Shown: piece after piece, positions 17,982 through 28,736 of the stretch
Position numbering within the stretch: the stretch's first letter is position 1
Layout of the letters: each line of letters starts with the position of its first letter
Source: Xanthomonas sp. DAR 80977
GTDB taxonomy: Bacteria > Pseudomonadota > Gammaproteobacteria > Xanthomonadales > Xanthomonadaceae
Assembly: GCF_041240605.1 (NCBI RefSeq)
Contig: NZ_CP162487.1
Coordinates: forward strand, 4,843,001 to 4,907,000
DNA length: 64,000 nt
Direction of reading: 5' to 3'
Translations under genes and position numbers: made by a program
The notes under the pieces: model-generated
Told to the model about the DNA's origin: nothing
What the model saw: the letters and a program-made list of their open reading frames with translations, nothing else
Database searches by the model: none

Positions 17982-18389
17982 ATGCGCGCCTGGCAACAAC
18001 GGGCGTGCCTCGGCGCCGCCGCCGCGCTTGCGGCGAGCGGCGCCATCGTGCTGTACCGGTTCGATCCCAACGCCGCGGACAATCCGTTCGCACCGTGCTT
18101 GTTCCATGCGCTCACCGGCTACTACTGCCCCGGCTGCGGCATGACCCGTGCCGTGCACGCATTGCTGCACCTGGATCCGCTCGGCGCCTTCGCGATGAAT
18201 CCCGGCGCGATGCTGGGCCTGGCCGTGCTGCCCGGATTGATCGCGTGGAAGGCGGGCTGGCGCGCGGCGTGGTTCGCGCCGGTGGTCGCGTTGGTGTCGC
18301 GACCGAATTTCTGGTTGCTGGCGCTGCCCGGCTACTGGATCGCGCGCAACCTGCCGTGGTTCCCGTTCACCCTGCTGGCGCCGGGTTAG
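17982..18389 (+). CDS. DUF2752 membrane protein 2
   Basis: This 135-residue protein parallels the one at 17118-17537: FDPNAADNPFAPCLFHALTG, then YYCPGCGMTRAVHALLHLDP, and the same C-terminal NLPWFPFTLLAPG. The identical last residues and matched spacing of the Cys motif show the two DUF2752 genes arose by duplication. It starts six bases after the third CD225 gene and so is surely co-transcribed with it. Integral membrane protein of unknown function. Confidence 0.9.
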   Translation: MRAWQQRACLGAAAALAASGAIVLYRFDPNAADNPFAPCLFHALTGYYCPGCGMTRAVHALLHLDPLGAFAMNPGAMLGLAVLPGLIAWKAGWRAAWFAPVVALVSRPNFWLLALPGYWIARNLPWFPFTLLAPG

Positions 18390-18394
18390 CTGCA

Positions 18395-18760
18395 ATGCGC
18401 ACCGTGCCGCGGTTTGATATCTACAGCAGGGAACTGCTAGTCGGTTGGTCAGAGCTCGAACTTGGCGATGCGCCCATGGGCGTGGCGTTCGGCAAGTTCA
18501 TTCCGACACCGGCCTACCGCTTGATTCAATCGCACGTGGTCGCCGCCCAGGCCCCGGCGTCGGAGGGCTTGCATCTCTCGGCACGCGCTCCAAGCGGGGT
18601 GCCGCTCGCATGCATCGCCGTCTGCATCAGCGACTGCTCGGCGGAACTTGGCGCGAGTGGGCTCGAGGTGTCGGTTCTCGGCATCAGCGATCCACCGTAT
18701 GCCCAGTTGCTCCCTCACCACGTCGCCGCCTACGAGCGCCAGTTCCCGAGCGGCAACTGA
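18395..18760 (+). CDS. Hypothetical protein, 121 residues
   Basis: The ORF starts at an ATG six bases after the second DUF2752 stop. The product has no signal peptide or membrane segment. It contains CIAVCISDCSAEL and a C-terminal HHVAAYERQFPSGN. I recognise no family. The local GC content is visibly lower than in the flanking genes, and the ORF may be a later arrival or a fast-evolving gene appended to the CD225/DUF2752 array. Codon use is plausible for a real gene but the call is tentative. Confidence 0.6.
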   Translation: MRTVPRFDIYSRELLVGWSELELGDAPMGVAFGKFIPTPAYRLIQSHVVAAQAPASEGLHLSARAPSGVPLACIAVCISDCSAELGASGLEVSVLGISDPPYAQLLPHHVAAYERQFPSGN

Positions 18761-18820
18761 CAGCCTGCCGCCGAATCGAGCGCGCATCGCCGGCCGACGC
18801 GATGCAGGTCTTGGGACGCC

Positions 18821-19717
18821 TCAGCTGACCCAGCCGGCGATCACCAGCAGCGCCAGCACCACCAGCCACAGCAGCAGCACCCGCCAGACCTGGCTCATCG
18901 CATCGCGCAGTTCCGGCAGGCGCCGCAACGCCGGCACCACCATGCCCGCATCGCTGTAGTCGTGCGCCTCGGCGTCGAGTTCGCCGCGCACGCTGGCGCA
19001 GGCCACCGGGCCGAGGAAGCCGCTGTCCAGCTGCCAGCGCCGGCCGCCGGCCGCGCGCCAGGCGCCGAACACGCTCTCGAAATTGCCGACCAGCGCCAGC
19101 GAGAAGGTCATCAGCTGCGCCACCGGCCACTCCATCGCGGCCAGCGCGGTGCGCGCGCCGAGCGCGGTGCCCAACGGCAGCCGCGGCGCATACGGCCCGA
19201 CCGCGGCCAGCGCCAGCAGGCGGTAGCCGAGCGCACCGAACGGTCCCAGCAACAGGAACCAGAACAGCGGCGCGAACCAGCGCCGCAGCGCGCTGAACGC
19301 GACCGCCTCGACCAGGCCCGCCGGATCCTCGCGCAGCGGCCCGCCGTCGGCCTGCAGCTGCGCGACCGCAACGCGCCGCGCGGCGACGTCGTCGGCCTCG
19401 ATCACCGCTTCCACGTCGGTATCCAGGTCGCGCGGCCCCCAGCTGAAGGCCAGCACCAGCACGCCGAACACCAGCGCCAGCAGGCCCAGGTGCGGCGCGG
19501 CCAGCAACCACTGCAGCAGGCCCACCAGCAGCAGGGCCGGCAGCAACGCCAGCGCGATGCCGTAGCGGCCGCGCCAGCCGCTGCCTTCGCCGGCATGCGC
19601 GTCCAGCCACGACAGCCAGTCGGCATAGGCGTCGAAGCGGCGCAGCGAGGCCATCATGCCGGGCGCGACATGGCCCAGCACCAGGGCAACGATCACAGCG
19701 ACGAGGGTAGTGAACAT
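18821..19717 (-). CDS. ampE: AmpE-like regulatory signalling modulator
   Basis: The 298-residue protein matches AmpE, an inner-membrane protein linked with AmpD in beta-lactamase induction and peptidoglycan recycling. Several hydrophobic segments (about 1-18, 55-95, 150-185 and 275-295) surround a loop with WGPRDLDTDVEAV, recognisable from the family, and MEWPVAQLMTFSLALVGNFE. Start ATG 19717 was chosen because it begins the hydrophobic N-terminus MFTTLVAVIVALVLGH; the open frame upstream has no such character. AmpD is not next to it here. Confidence 0.85.
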   Translation of the reverse strand: MFTTLVAVIVALVLGHVAPGMMASLRRFDAYADWLSWLDAHAGEGSGWRGRYGIALALLPALLLVGLLQWLLAAPHLGLLALVFGVLVLAFSWGPRDLDTDVEAVIEADDVAARRVAVAQLQADGGPLREDPAGLVEAVAFSALRRWFAPLFWFLLLGPFGALGYRLLALAAVGPYAPRLPLGTALGARTALAAMEWPVAQLMTFSLALVGNFESVFGAWRAAGGRRWQLDSGFLGPVACASVRGELDAEAHDYSDAGMVVPALRRLPELRDAMSQVWRVLLLWLVVLALLVIAGWVS

Positions 19718-19778
19718 GCAGGTCCTCCGGGACCGTTCTGAAGCGTGTGCCGCGGCGGGCGCCGGCACGGCAGTGCGG

Positions 19779-20714
19779 CTAGGCGTCGTGGTCGCCGCCG
19801 CGGCGGTACCAGTCCTCGACCAGCGCGCGCGCGATGGAGATCCGCGGCGGCAGGCGCAGGCCGTGCCCGTCGTCGGCGCTGTCGCCCTGCGCCGCGGCGC
19901 GTTGCAGGGCGGCGCCGATCTCGTCGCGTTCGAACCAGCGCGCATCCTCCAGCTCGCCATCCACCTGCGGCGCGTCGGGTTCGGCCAAGGCGCGGAAGCC
20001 GAGCATCAGCGCGCCGGGGAACGGCCAGGGCTGCGCGCCGTAATAGCGGCAGCTGCCCGGCCGGACCCGCACCTGGGTCTCCTCGGCCACCTCGCGCGCC
20101 ACGGTCTGCTCCAGCGACTCGCCCGGCTCGACGAAGCCGGCGATCACCGAATAGCGCCGCGCCGGCCAGCTCGCCTGGCGCCCCAGCAGCAGCCGCCGGC
20201 CATCGCCGACCGCGACGATCACCGCCGGATCCACGCGCGGATAGTGCTCGCTGGCGCATTGCGTGCACACGCCGAGGAAGCCGCCGCGGCGCAACGCGAT
20301 GGCGCCGCCGCACACGCCGCAGAAGCGGGTGCGCGACTGCCAGTGCAGCATGCCGCGCGCATAGGCGAACAGGGCGGACGCGGCGGCCGGCCACTCGGCC
20401 GCGGCGCGGCGCAGGTCCATGCGCTGCGGCGGGTCGAAATCGGCGTCGAGCATGCCCGCGGCCAGCGCGAACCAGGTATCGCCGTCGCTCAGGCCGAGGA
20501 AGATCGCCTGCTCGACCACGTCGCCCAGCGCCGCGCCGGTCAGCGCCAGCGGCTGCCCGTGCGCATCGGCATAGGCGTTGCCGTCGGCATCGAGCAGCAG
20601 CAGGCGCGCTTCGGGCCAGATGCGGCGCAGCGCCGCCGGGTCGTTGCGCAGCGCATCGGCGCGGTCGATGACCGCGTCGGCGAAGGCGAAGGAAACAGGC
20701 GTCAGGTCGGGCAT
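19779..20714 (-). CDS. nudC: NAD+ diphosphatase / NAD-capped RNA hydrolase
   Basis: The 311-residue protein hydrolyses NADH or NAD caps on RNA. It shows the zinc ribbon (CGVCGG ... CTQC, about residues 137-158) and the Nudix box GFVEPGESLEQTVAREVAEE, followed by T where the usual Gly stands. Downstream YYGAQPWPFPGALMLGF corresponds to the SQPWPFP...M block specific to NudC. I chose ATG 20714 (MPDLTPVSFAF); ATG 20750 would add twelve residues that look like untranslated leader. It lies 48 bases downstream of erpA on the same strand. Confidence 0.95.
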   Translation of the reverse strand: MPDLTPVSFAFADAVIDRADALRNDPAALRRIWPEARLLLLDADGNAYADAHGQPLALTGAALGDVVEQAIFLGLSDGDTWFALAAGMLDADFDPPQRMDLRRAAAEWPAAASALFAYARGMLHWQSRTRFCGVCGGAIALRRGGFLGVCTQCASEHYPRVDPAVIVAVGDGRRLLLGRQASWPARRYSVIAGFVEPGESLEQTVAREVAEETQVRVRPGSCRYYGAQPWPFPGALMLGFRALAEPDAPQVDGELEDARWFERDEIGAALQRAAAQGDSADDGHGLRLPPRISIARALVEDWYRRGGDHDA

Positions 20715-20762
20715 GCGGCGCAGGGTGCAGGCAAACCACGCATCCGGCAAGCCGCAGCGTGT

Positions 20763-21149
20763 CTACACGCTGAAGCTGCTGCCGCAGCCGCAGGTGGTCT
20801 TGGCGTTGGGGTTGCGGATCACGAACTGCGCGCCGTGCAGGCCTTCGCTGTAATCCACTTCCGCGCCCATCAGGTATTGCAGGCTCAACGGGTCGACCAG
20901 CAGGGTGACGTCGTCGGTACGCACCGACAGGTCGTCCTCGGCGCGGTTCTCGTCGAACTCGAAGCCGTACTGGAAGCCGGAACAGCCGCCGCCCTGGATG
21001 TACACGCGCAACGCCAGCGCGTCGTTGCCTTCCTCGCGGATCAGCTCGCGCACCTTGGCCGCGGCGGCCTGGGTGAAGTTCAGCGGCCGCTGCAGCGACT
21101 GGTAGTCGGGCGCCGGCGCGGCACTGGGCAGGGAAACGAGAGTGCTCAT
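20763..21149 (-). CDS. erpA: Iron-sulfur cluster insertion protein ErpA
   Basis: The 128-residue A-type carrier delivers Fe-S clusters to apo-targets. The three conserved cysteines are present: GGGCSGFQYGF in the middle and the C-terminal TTCGCGSSFSV. An N-terminal extension of about 20 residues rich in Ala and Pro precedes the conserved LNFTQAAAAKVREL. It is flanked by a bactofilin gene upstream and nudC downstream on the same strand, with gaps of 31 and 48 bases, so a shared transcript is possible. Confidence 0.97.
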   Translation of the reverse strand: MSTLVSLPSAAPAPDYQSLQRPLNFTQAAAAKVRELIREEGNDALALRVYIQGGGCSGFQYGFEFDENRAEDDLSVRTDDVTLLVDPLSLQYLMGAEVDYSEGLHGAQFVIRNPNAKTTCGCGSSFSV

Positions 21150-21180
21150 GGCAGCAGGATGGGGGCGACCGGCGGCCGAA

Positions 21181-21633
21181 TCAAGCGTCGGCCGAAGTCA
21201 GGGCGCGCTGCGCCGGCGCGGCCTGCGCTTCCTCGTCCAGGTGCTCCGGCGGGGCCAGCGCGGCCATGCTGCCGGCATGGATCAGTCGCCCGGTCAGCTG
21301 CGCGCCGGCGTTCATCTCCACCACCTGGTAGTGCACGTTGCCCTGCACCCGCGCCTTCGGCGCCAGTTCCACCCGCTCGGCGGCATGCACGTCGCCGATC
21401 AGCTGGCCGTTGATGACCACGATCGGCGCGCGCACCTCGCCCTCGATGCTGCCGTGCTCGGACAGGGTCAGCGTGGCCGGCGCACCGTCCTCGGCCAGCA
21501 CCTTGCCGAGGATGCGCCCTTCCACGTAGAGGCCGCCGCTGAACACCAGGTCGCCACGGATCACCACCTGCGCGCCGATCAAGGTATCGACCACGGTCTG
21601 GCCGCTGTTGCGACCGTTCTTGCTTCCGAACAT
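21181..21633 (-). CDS. Bactofilin (polymer-forming cytoskeletal protein)
   Basis: The 150-residue protein has the bactofilin beta-helix repeat pattern: DTLIGAQVVIRGDLVFSGG, YVEGRILGKV, IEGEVRAP, INGQLIGDVHA and ARVQGNVHYQVVEM. Bactofilins polymerise without nucleotide and organise cell-envelope enzymes, for example peptidoglycan synthases. It starts seven bases after the stop of the upstream DUF6776-like gene. That gene encodes a membrane coiled-coil protein, a plausible membrane partner. No M23 peptidase gene, the frequent bactofilin neighbour, is next to it. Confidence 0.93.
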   Translation of the reverse strand: MFGSKNGRNSGQTVVDTLIGAQVVIRGDLVFSGGLYVEGRILGKVLAEDGAPATLTLSEHGSIEGEVRAPIVVINGQLIGDVHAAERVELAPKARVQGNVHYQVVEMNAGAQLTGRLIHAGSMAALAPPEHLDEEAQAAPAQRALTSADA

Positions 21634-21640
21634 AAGCTGC

Positions 21641-22375
21641 CTATTCCCCTTTGCCGTTGCCGGCCAGTGTCCAATCGAAACTCTGGGTGACCGGCGCCCC
21701 TCCGCCGGACAGCGATACTCGCACCCGTTGCGGGGTGAAGTCCTTGGGCAGGATCACGCTGCCGTCCAACTGCTGGAAATAACGGAACGAATACTCCTGG
21801 CCGGGCACGCCGGTCTTCTGGTGCAGTTCGTCCCAGCCCACGCTGGCCAGCTTGCCGCCGCGCACGCCTTCCACCGCCAGGCGCATCTGTCCCTGGCTGA
21901 TCGCGCCGCGGTTGAGGTTCTGGGTCAGCACCACGTTGTAGTGCCAGGTGCCGCCGGCCTCGGCCGAGAACTCCGCCGAATGCACGGTCAGGCCCTTGCG
22001 CTGGCTGGTGGCGCCGACCAGGCGCTCGTAGAAGGCCACGTCGGCGCGCAGCCCGGCGATCTCCTCGTCGCGCTCGGCCAGCGAACCCTGCACTTCGTTG
22101 TTGGCGGCGCGGCTGATCTGGTCCGAGCGCGCCAGCGTGGCCTGGCGCTGGTTCAGCGTGTCGATCTGCCGCTGCTGCGCCTGCAGCTTGCTCTCGGCGT
22201 CGCGCAACTGGGTCCTGACCGCGCCCAGCTGCGGCGCGGCCTGGCGGCTGGCCAGCAGCCAGGTCCCGCCCAGCGACAGCAGCCAGAGGATGGCGACCAG
22301 CAGCCACAGGCCACGGCCGCGCGGCGGCGCGGCGCCGTTGGGGACGATCTGGAAACGGGGGACGGGTCGGTTCAT
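21641..22375 (-). CDS. DUF6776-like membrane-anchored coiled-coil protein
   Basis: The 244-residue protein has one membrane segment at about residues 22-42, a coiled coil at about 48-115 (QLRDAESKLQAQQRQIDTLN), and a C-terminal beta-rich domain (HYNVVLTQNLNRGAISQGQM, FQQLDGSVILP). This matches proteins annotated DUF6776 in Xanthomonadaceae. The C-terminal domain is expected to face the periplasm. The gene is upstream of the bactofilin gene on the same strand, seven bases apart, hinting at a joint envelope role. Start ATG 22375. Confidence 0.85.
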   Translation of the reverse strand: MNRPVPRFQIVPNGAAPPRGRGLWLLVAILWLLSLGGTWLLASRQAAPQLGAVRTQLRDAESKLQAQQRQIDTLNQRQATLARSDQISRAANNEVQGSLAERDEEIAGLRADVAFYERLVGATSQRKGLTVHSAEFSAEAGGTWHYNVVLTQNLNRGAISQGQMRLAVEGVRGGKLASVGWDELHQKTGVPGQEYSFRYFQQLDGSVILPKDFTPQRVRVSLSGGGAPVTQSFDWTLAGNGKGE

Positions 22376-22558
22376 CGTTGCAGCCGCGCCACCGAGGCGG
22401 CAGCGGCGTCGATCCTCGCGGGGGGGCGGCCGGCCCGGTAGTGTAAGCCACGCGCCGCGGCGCACCGTTACAGGCGCCGCCGGCGCGCATGCTGGCCTTC
22501 GCCGCACGCTTGGCCGATAGTGGCCGCCACCCGCGCATCTGCAGGAGAGCGCCCCGCC

Positions 22559-23191
22559 ATGACCGACGCCCACCTCTTCGCAATCGGCATCCTGCTGGCC
22601 TGGCTGGCCGGCATCCGCGTCTACCTGACCGTGTTCGGGATCGGCGTGGCCGGCCTGCTCGGCTGGCTGCACCTGCCGCCGGCGCTGCAGGCGACCGAGT
22701 CGTGGTGGGTGCTCGGCACCTCCGGCGCACTGGCGCTGGCCGAGTTCTTCGCCGACAAGATTCCCGGCGTGGACTCGGTATGGGACCTGTTTCAGACCCT
22801 GACCCGGATCCCGGCCGGCGCGTTCCTGGCCGCGGCCACGCTGTCCCAGGACGGGCAGCTGGGCGCCGGCGCGCTGGCCACCGGCGCCGGCGTCGCGCTC
22901 GCCAGCCATGCGCTGAAGGCCGGTTCGCGCGCCTTGCTGAACACCTCGCCGGAACCGGCCAGCAACTGGATCGCCTCGTTGACCGAGGATTCGGTGGTGC
23001 TGGCCACGCTCGCGCTGGCGCTGGTGCATCCGTGGCTGGCGCTGGCCGTATTGCTGGGAGCGAGCGTGCTGGGCGCGCTGCTGGTGTGGTGGGTGTGGCG
23101 CACGCTATGGCGTGGCGTGCGCCGCCTGCTGGCGCCGCCCGCGGACGCCGTCGTCGCCAGGCCGAGCCGAGATGGCTCCCTGTCTTCGTGA
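22559..23191 (+). CDS. DUF4126 domain membrane protein
   Basis: The 210-residue protein has about five hydrophobic segments and the DUF4126 features GIRVYLTVFGIG and EFFADKIPGVDSVWD near residues 60-80, with HALKAGSRALLNTSPEPASN in the loop between later helices. Family members are integral membrane proteins without a fixed role. ATG 22559 follows a GCAGGAGAG ribosome binding site by seven bases. It is divergent from the DUF6776-like gene and is followed by a GGDEF-EAL-like regulator 41 bases downstream. Confidence 0.88.
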   Translation: MTDAHLFAIGILLAWLAGIRVYLTVFGIGVAGLLGWLHLPPALQATESWWVLGTSGALALAEFFADKIPGVDSVWDLFQTLTRIPAGAFLAAATLSQDGQLGAGALATGAGVALASHALKAGSRALLNTSPEPASNWIASLTEDSVVLATLALALVHPWLALAVLLGASVLGALLVWWVWRTLWRGVRRLLAPPADAVVARPSRDGSLSS

Positions 23192-23232
23192 ACTTCATCG
23201 CATAATTGAGCGCGCACCAGGATAAAGACGCG

Positions 23233-25146
23233 ATGGCCGCAAGAGACACCGCTCCGCTTTCCAGCCGCGACGAAGCGCGTTCGCGCAACGTCCGTGCCGA
23301 GACCCCGCCGCCGCACTACTGGCGGCGCTGGGCCGCCGACGCCGCACCCGACGCGCCAGCGCCGGCGCCCGCCCTGGCGCCGAGCGCGGAAGACGGCGCG
23401 GCATCCGCCGCCCCCGCTCCCAGCCACCAGGCCACTGCCGCTGCCGCTGCCGCTGCCGCGCCGGGCGCGGCCAGCGACGGCGCCGCGCCGCCGCAGCCGC
23501 TGGACGCGCCGTACCGGATCCTGATCGTCGAGGACGACCGCTCGCAGGCCCTGTTCGCGCAGAGCGTGCTGCACGGCGCCGGCATGCAGGCGCAGGTGGA
23601 GATGCAGGCCGAAGGCGTGCAGCAGGCGATCGCCGACTACCGCCCCGACCTGATCCTGATGGACCTGCACATGCCCGGCCTGGACGGCATGCGCCTGACC
23701 GCGCTGATCCGCCAGCAGCCGCAGCACCAGTTGCTGCCGATCGTGTTCCTGACCGGCGACCCGGATCCGGAGCTGCAATACGAAGTGCTCGACAGCGGCG
23801 CCGACGATTTCCTGACCAAGCCGATCCGGCCGCGGCACCTCATCGCCGCGGTCTCCAACCGCATCCGCCGCGCGCGCCAGCAGGCGCAGCAGAGCGCCAG
23901 CGACAGCGCGCCGCTGAACAACCCCGAGACCGGCCTGCCGACCCGCAGCCACGTGCTGCAGCTGCTCGGCGAGTCGCTGCGCCTGCGCAGCGGCGGCGGC
24001 CTGTTCTTCATCGAGATCGCCAGCGCGCTGGGCCTGCGCGAGCGCTACGGCTATGCCGCGTTCGAGCGCCTGATGACCCAGGCCGGGCGCCGCCTGGCCA
24101 GCGTCACCGCGCCGCAGCCGCTGGCCCGGCTCAACGACAACAGCTTCCTGCTGCTGGCCCAGGACAGCGACCTGGACGCGCTGCGGCAGCGCGCGCAGGC
24201 CTTGCGCGACGCCCTGGCCAGCCACGCCTTCCCGCTGCGCGAGGACGAGTCGGTGCACCTGCGCTGCGCGATCGGCTATGCCGATTTGGCGCAAGGCTTC
24301 GAGGATGCCGGCAGCGCGCTGGAAGCGGTCGAGCGCACCGCGCTGCAGGCGCGCCTGCACCCGCAGGGCGTGGCCGCGTACGCGCCGCCGCGCGAGGAAG
24401 AGGACCTGGGCCGCATCGCGATGTTCGAAGGCCAGCTGGAGCCGGCCTACCAGCCGATCGTCGCCGTCGCCGGCGGCGATACCGCGCAGTACCAGGTGCT
24501 GCTGCGCCTGCGCCAGCGCGACGGCACCCTGCTGTCGGCCGGGCAGGTGCTGCCCGCGGCCGAGGCCGGCGGGCGCATCGCCGACCTCGACCAGCAGGTG
24601 CTGGACCACGCGCTCGGCCTGCTGCACCTGTACCAGCATGCGCTGCCGCCGCTGCGCCTGTTCGTGTCGCAATCCTCGCGCACGCTGGCACGCGGCGCCT
24701 TCGCCGACTGGCTGGTCGAGGCGATCGGCCGCCGTGGCGTCACCGGCACCTCGCTGGTGATCGACCTGCGCCTGGACGACGCGCTGATCCACACGGTGAC
24801 GCTGCAGCAGTTCTGCGCCCGGCTGATGCCGCTGGGCGTGCAGTTCTGCCTCAGCCAGTTCGAACCCGGCGCCGAGGCCGAGGCGCTGCTCGGCCAGCTG
24901 CCGCTGGGCTACCTGCGCCTGTCCGCGCGCTTCGCCAGCGCGCACACCGATGCCGGGCTGCGCGACCAGCTGCGCGCCGCGATCGACCTGGCGCACCGCG
25001 CCGGGCTGCTGATCATCGGCCAGCAGATCGAGGAAGCGCAGGCGGCCGCGGCGATGTGGATGGGCGGGGTCGATTTCATCCAGGGCAACCTGGTGCAGTC
25101 GGTCGGCGACGAACTGAACTTCGACTTCCAGAACGCGGTGCTGTAG
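23233..25146 (+). CDS. Response regulator with degenerate GGDEF and EAL domains
   Basis: The 637-residue protein has a low-complexity N-terminus (1-92), a receiver domain (about 94-215: ILIVEDD, LILMDLHMPG with phospho-acceptor D144, and FLTKP), a GGDEF-like domain (240-390) and an EAL-like domain (395-637). The GGDEF motif is replaced by the stretch LARLNDNSF, and the EAL motif by EPAYQP; the C-terminal DFIQGN retains only part of the EAL-end motif. It therefore is probably not a cyclase or phosphodiesterase but may bind c-di-GMP or act by protein contacts. It is three bases from the hybrid kinase gene that follows. Confidence 0.9.
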   Translation: MAARDTAPLSSRDEARSRNVRAETPPPHYWRRWAADAAPDAPAPAPALAPSAEDGAASAAPAPSHQATAAAAAAAAPGAASDGAAPPQPLDAPYRILIVEDDRSQALFAQSVLHGAGMQAQVEMQAEGVQQAIADYRPDLILMDLHMPGLDGMRLTALIRQQPQHQLLPIVFLTGDPDPELQYEVLDSGADDFLTKPIRPRHLIAAVSNRIRRARQQAQQSASDSAPLNNPETGLPTRSHVLQLLGESLRLRSGGGLFFIEIASALGLRERYGYAAFERLMTQAGRRLASVTAPQPLARLNDNSFLLLAQDSDLDALRQRAQALRDALASHAFPLREDESVHLRCAIGYADLAQGFEDAGSALEAVERTALQARLHPQGVAAYAPPREEEDLGRIAMFEGQLEPAYQPIVAVAGGDTAQYQVLLRLRQRDGTLLSAGQVLPAAEAGGRIADLDQQVLDHALGLLHLYQHALPPLRLFVSQSSRTLARGAFADWLVEAIGRRGVTGTSLVIDLRLDDALIHTVTLQQFCARLMPLGVQFCLSQFEPGAEAEALLGQLPLGYLRLSARFASAHTDAGLRDQLRAAIDLAHRAGLLIIGQQIEEAQAAAAMWMGGVDFIQGNLVQSVGDELNFDFQNAVL

Positions 25147-25148
25147 CG

Positions 25149-27635
<2,487 letters not shown>

Positions 27636-27652
27636 GCAATCCGTTACCCCCA

Positions 27653-27721
27653 TGTAGGAGCGGCTTCAGCCGCGACAGGTCCTATCGGAAAGCGTCTGTC
27701 GCGGCTGAAACCGCTCCTACA
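27653..27721. repeat. REP/REPIN-type palindrome
   Basis: Inverted copies of TGTAGGAGCGGCTTCAGCCG plus CGAC face each other across a short spacer, with one mismatch (GAAACCG in the right arm). It lies just downstream of the kinase gene and upstream of the convergent bfr end, in the position of a transcript boundary. Confidence 0.92.
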
Positions 27722-27864
27722 AGGGCCAGCATCCGGAGCGAAGCGTCCGCAGCGATGGGGTCGCCCCGCGCGCCTGCCCGGCGTCGGACGCGGCAGTGCC
27801 GTCAGCGCGGGCCACGCCGCGGCAATGCGCAGCGCCTGCCCACAGGCGCCGGCAGCAGCGCCGC

Positions 27865-28335
27865 TCAGTCCTCGAGCTTGGTCAGCAGGTAGTTCGGCTC
27901 GCCGATGCGGCCGATCAGGTCGAGCTGGGTTTCCAGCCAATCGATGTGCTCTTCCTCCGACTCCAGGATGTCGGCCAGCAGCTGGCGGCTGACGTAGTCC
28001 TGGATCGACTCGGCGTAGGCGATGCCTTCGCGCAAGGTGGTGGTGCCGTCCTGCTCCAGGGCCAGGTCGCACTCGAGGATTTCCCTCGGGTTCTCGCCGA
28101 TGCGCAGCTTGCCCAGCGCCTGGAAGTTGGGCAGCCCCTCGAGAAACAGGATGCGGTCCGCCAGCTTGTCGGCGTGCTTCATCTCGTCGATCGATTCCTT
28201 GTACTCGTGTTCGGCCAGTTCCTTCAGCCCCCAGTTCTTCAGCATCTTGGCGTGCAGGAAGTACTGGTTGATCGCGGTCAACTCGTTGTAGAGGACCTTG
28301 TTGAGGAACTCGATGACCTTGCTGTCGCCCTTCAT
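27865..28335 (-). CDS. bfr: Bacterioferritin
   Basis: The 156-residue subunit stores iron in a 24-mer with haem. All ferroxidase ligands are present: E18, E51, H54, E94, E127 and H130, and the haem-ligand Met52 in DEMKHAD. Length is as expected for the family. It is transcribed in the same direction as the bacterioferritin-associated ferredoxin gene 112 bases upstream. Confidence 0.98.
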   Translation of the reverse strand: MKGDSKVIEFLNKVLYNELTAINQYFLHAKMLKNWGLKELAEHEYKESIDEMKHADKLADRILFLEGLPNFQALGKLRIGENPREILECDLALEQDGTTTLREGIAYAESIQDYVSRQLLADILESEEEHIDWLETQLDLIGRIGEPNYLLTKLED

Positions 28336-28447
28336 CGCAGTGCTCGCCCATGCGTGGAAAGCGCAGACTTTAGCGAATCGGCCGCAGCCGTGAAGGAACG
28401 CGAATCGTGATCATCCCGCTGCGCATCCGCGCCGCGGGAACGCGCCT

Positions 28448-28690
28448 TCAGGCGGCGCGGGCCAGGCCGCCCAGCACGGGCAGTGGCAGGTCGCGCAGCA
28501 GCGCGCGTTCCAGCAGGTCGCCGGCCATGTCCAGGCAGGAACCGCAGGTGGCACCGCAGCCGGTGCGCATGGTCAGCTCGGACACGGTGCGGCAGCCGGC
28601 GGCGGCGGCTTCGCGGATGTGGCGATCGGTGACCCCATTGCAGATGCAGACGTACACGATGGCGTTGGCGGCAGGCGGCGCGGACTGCAC
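28448..28690 (-). CDS. bfd: Bacterioferritin-associated ferredoxin
   Basis: The product supplies electrons to release iron from bacterioferritin. The 2Fe-2S cysteines are seen as VCICNGVTD and CGATCGSC. The longest version starts at GTG 28690 (80 residues). A GTG at 28657 would give MYVCICNGV, which matches the short E. coli-type protein start, 69 residues. The promoter-like hexamers at 28699-28727 would put transcription start only a few bases before GTG 28690, which favours the internal start; neither start has a clear ribosome binding site. Upstream of bfr in the same direction. Confidence 0.9.
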   Translation of the reverse strand: MQSAPPAANAIVYVCICNGVTDRHIREAAAAGCRTVSELTMRTGCGATCGSCLDMAGDLLERALLRDLPLPVLGGLARAA

Positions 28691-28698
28691 CTGCCGCC

Positions 28699-28727
28699 AT
28701 TCAACCCAAAGTGAGAATGGTTGTCAA
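28699..28727 (-). promoter_or_regulatory. Probable bfd promoter with Fur-like AT-rich overlap
   Basis: On the minus strand TTGACA (28722-28727) and TTGAAT (28699-28704) are separated by 17 bases. The spacer contains ACCATTCTCAC, which resembles one half of a Fur box (ATTCTCAT). Iron control of bfd would fit, but the operator match is partial and inferred. Confidence 0.45.
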
Positions 28728-28736
28728 TTCCGCCCG

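Noticed and set aside
20714..20750. Upstream ATG of nudC at 20750
   Set aside because: The twelve extra residues (MPDAWFACTLRR) are not like the family N-terminus, and MPDLTPVSFAF fits better.
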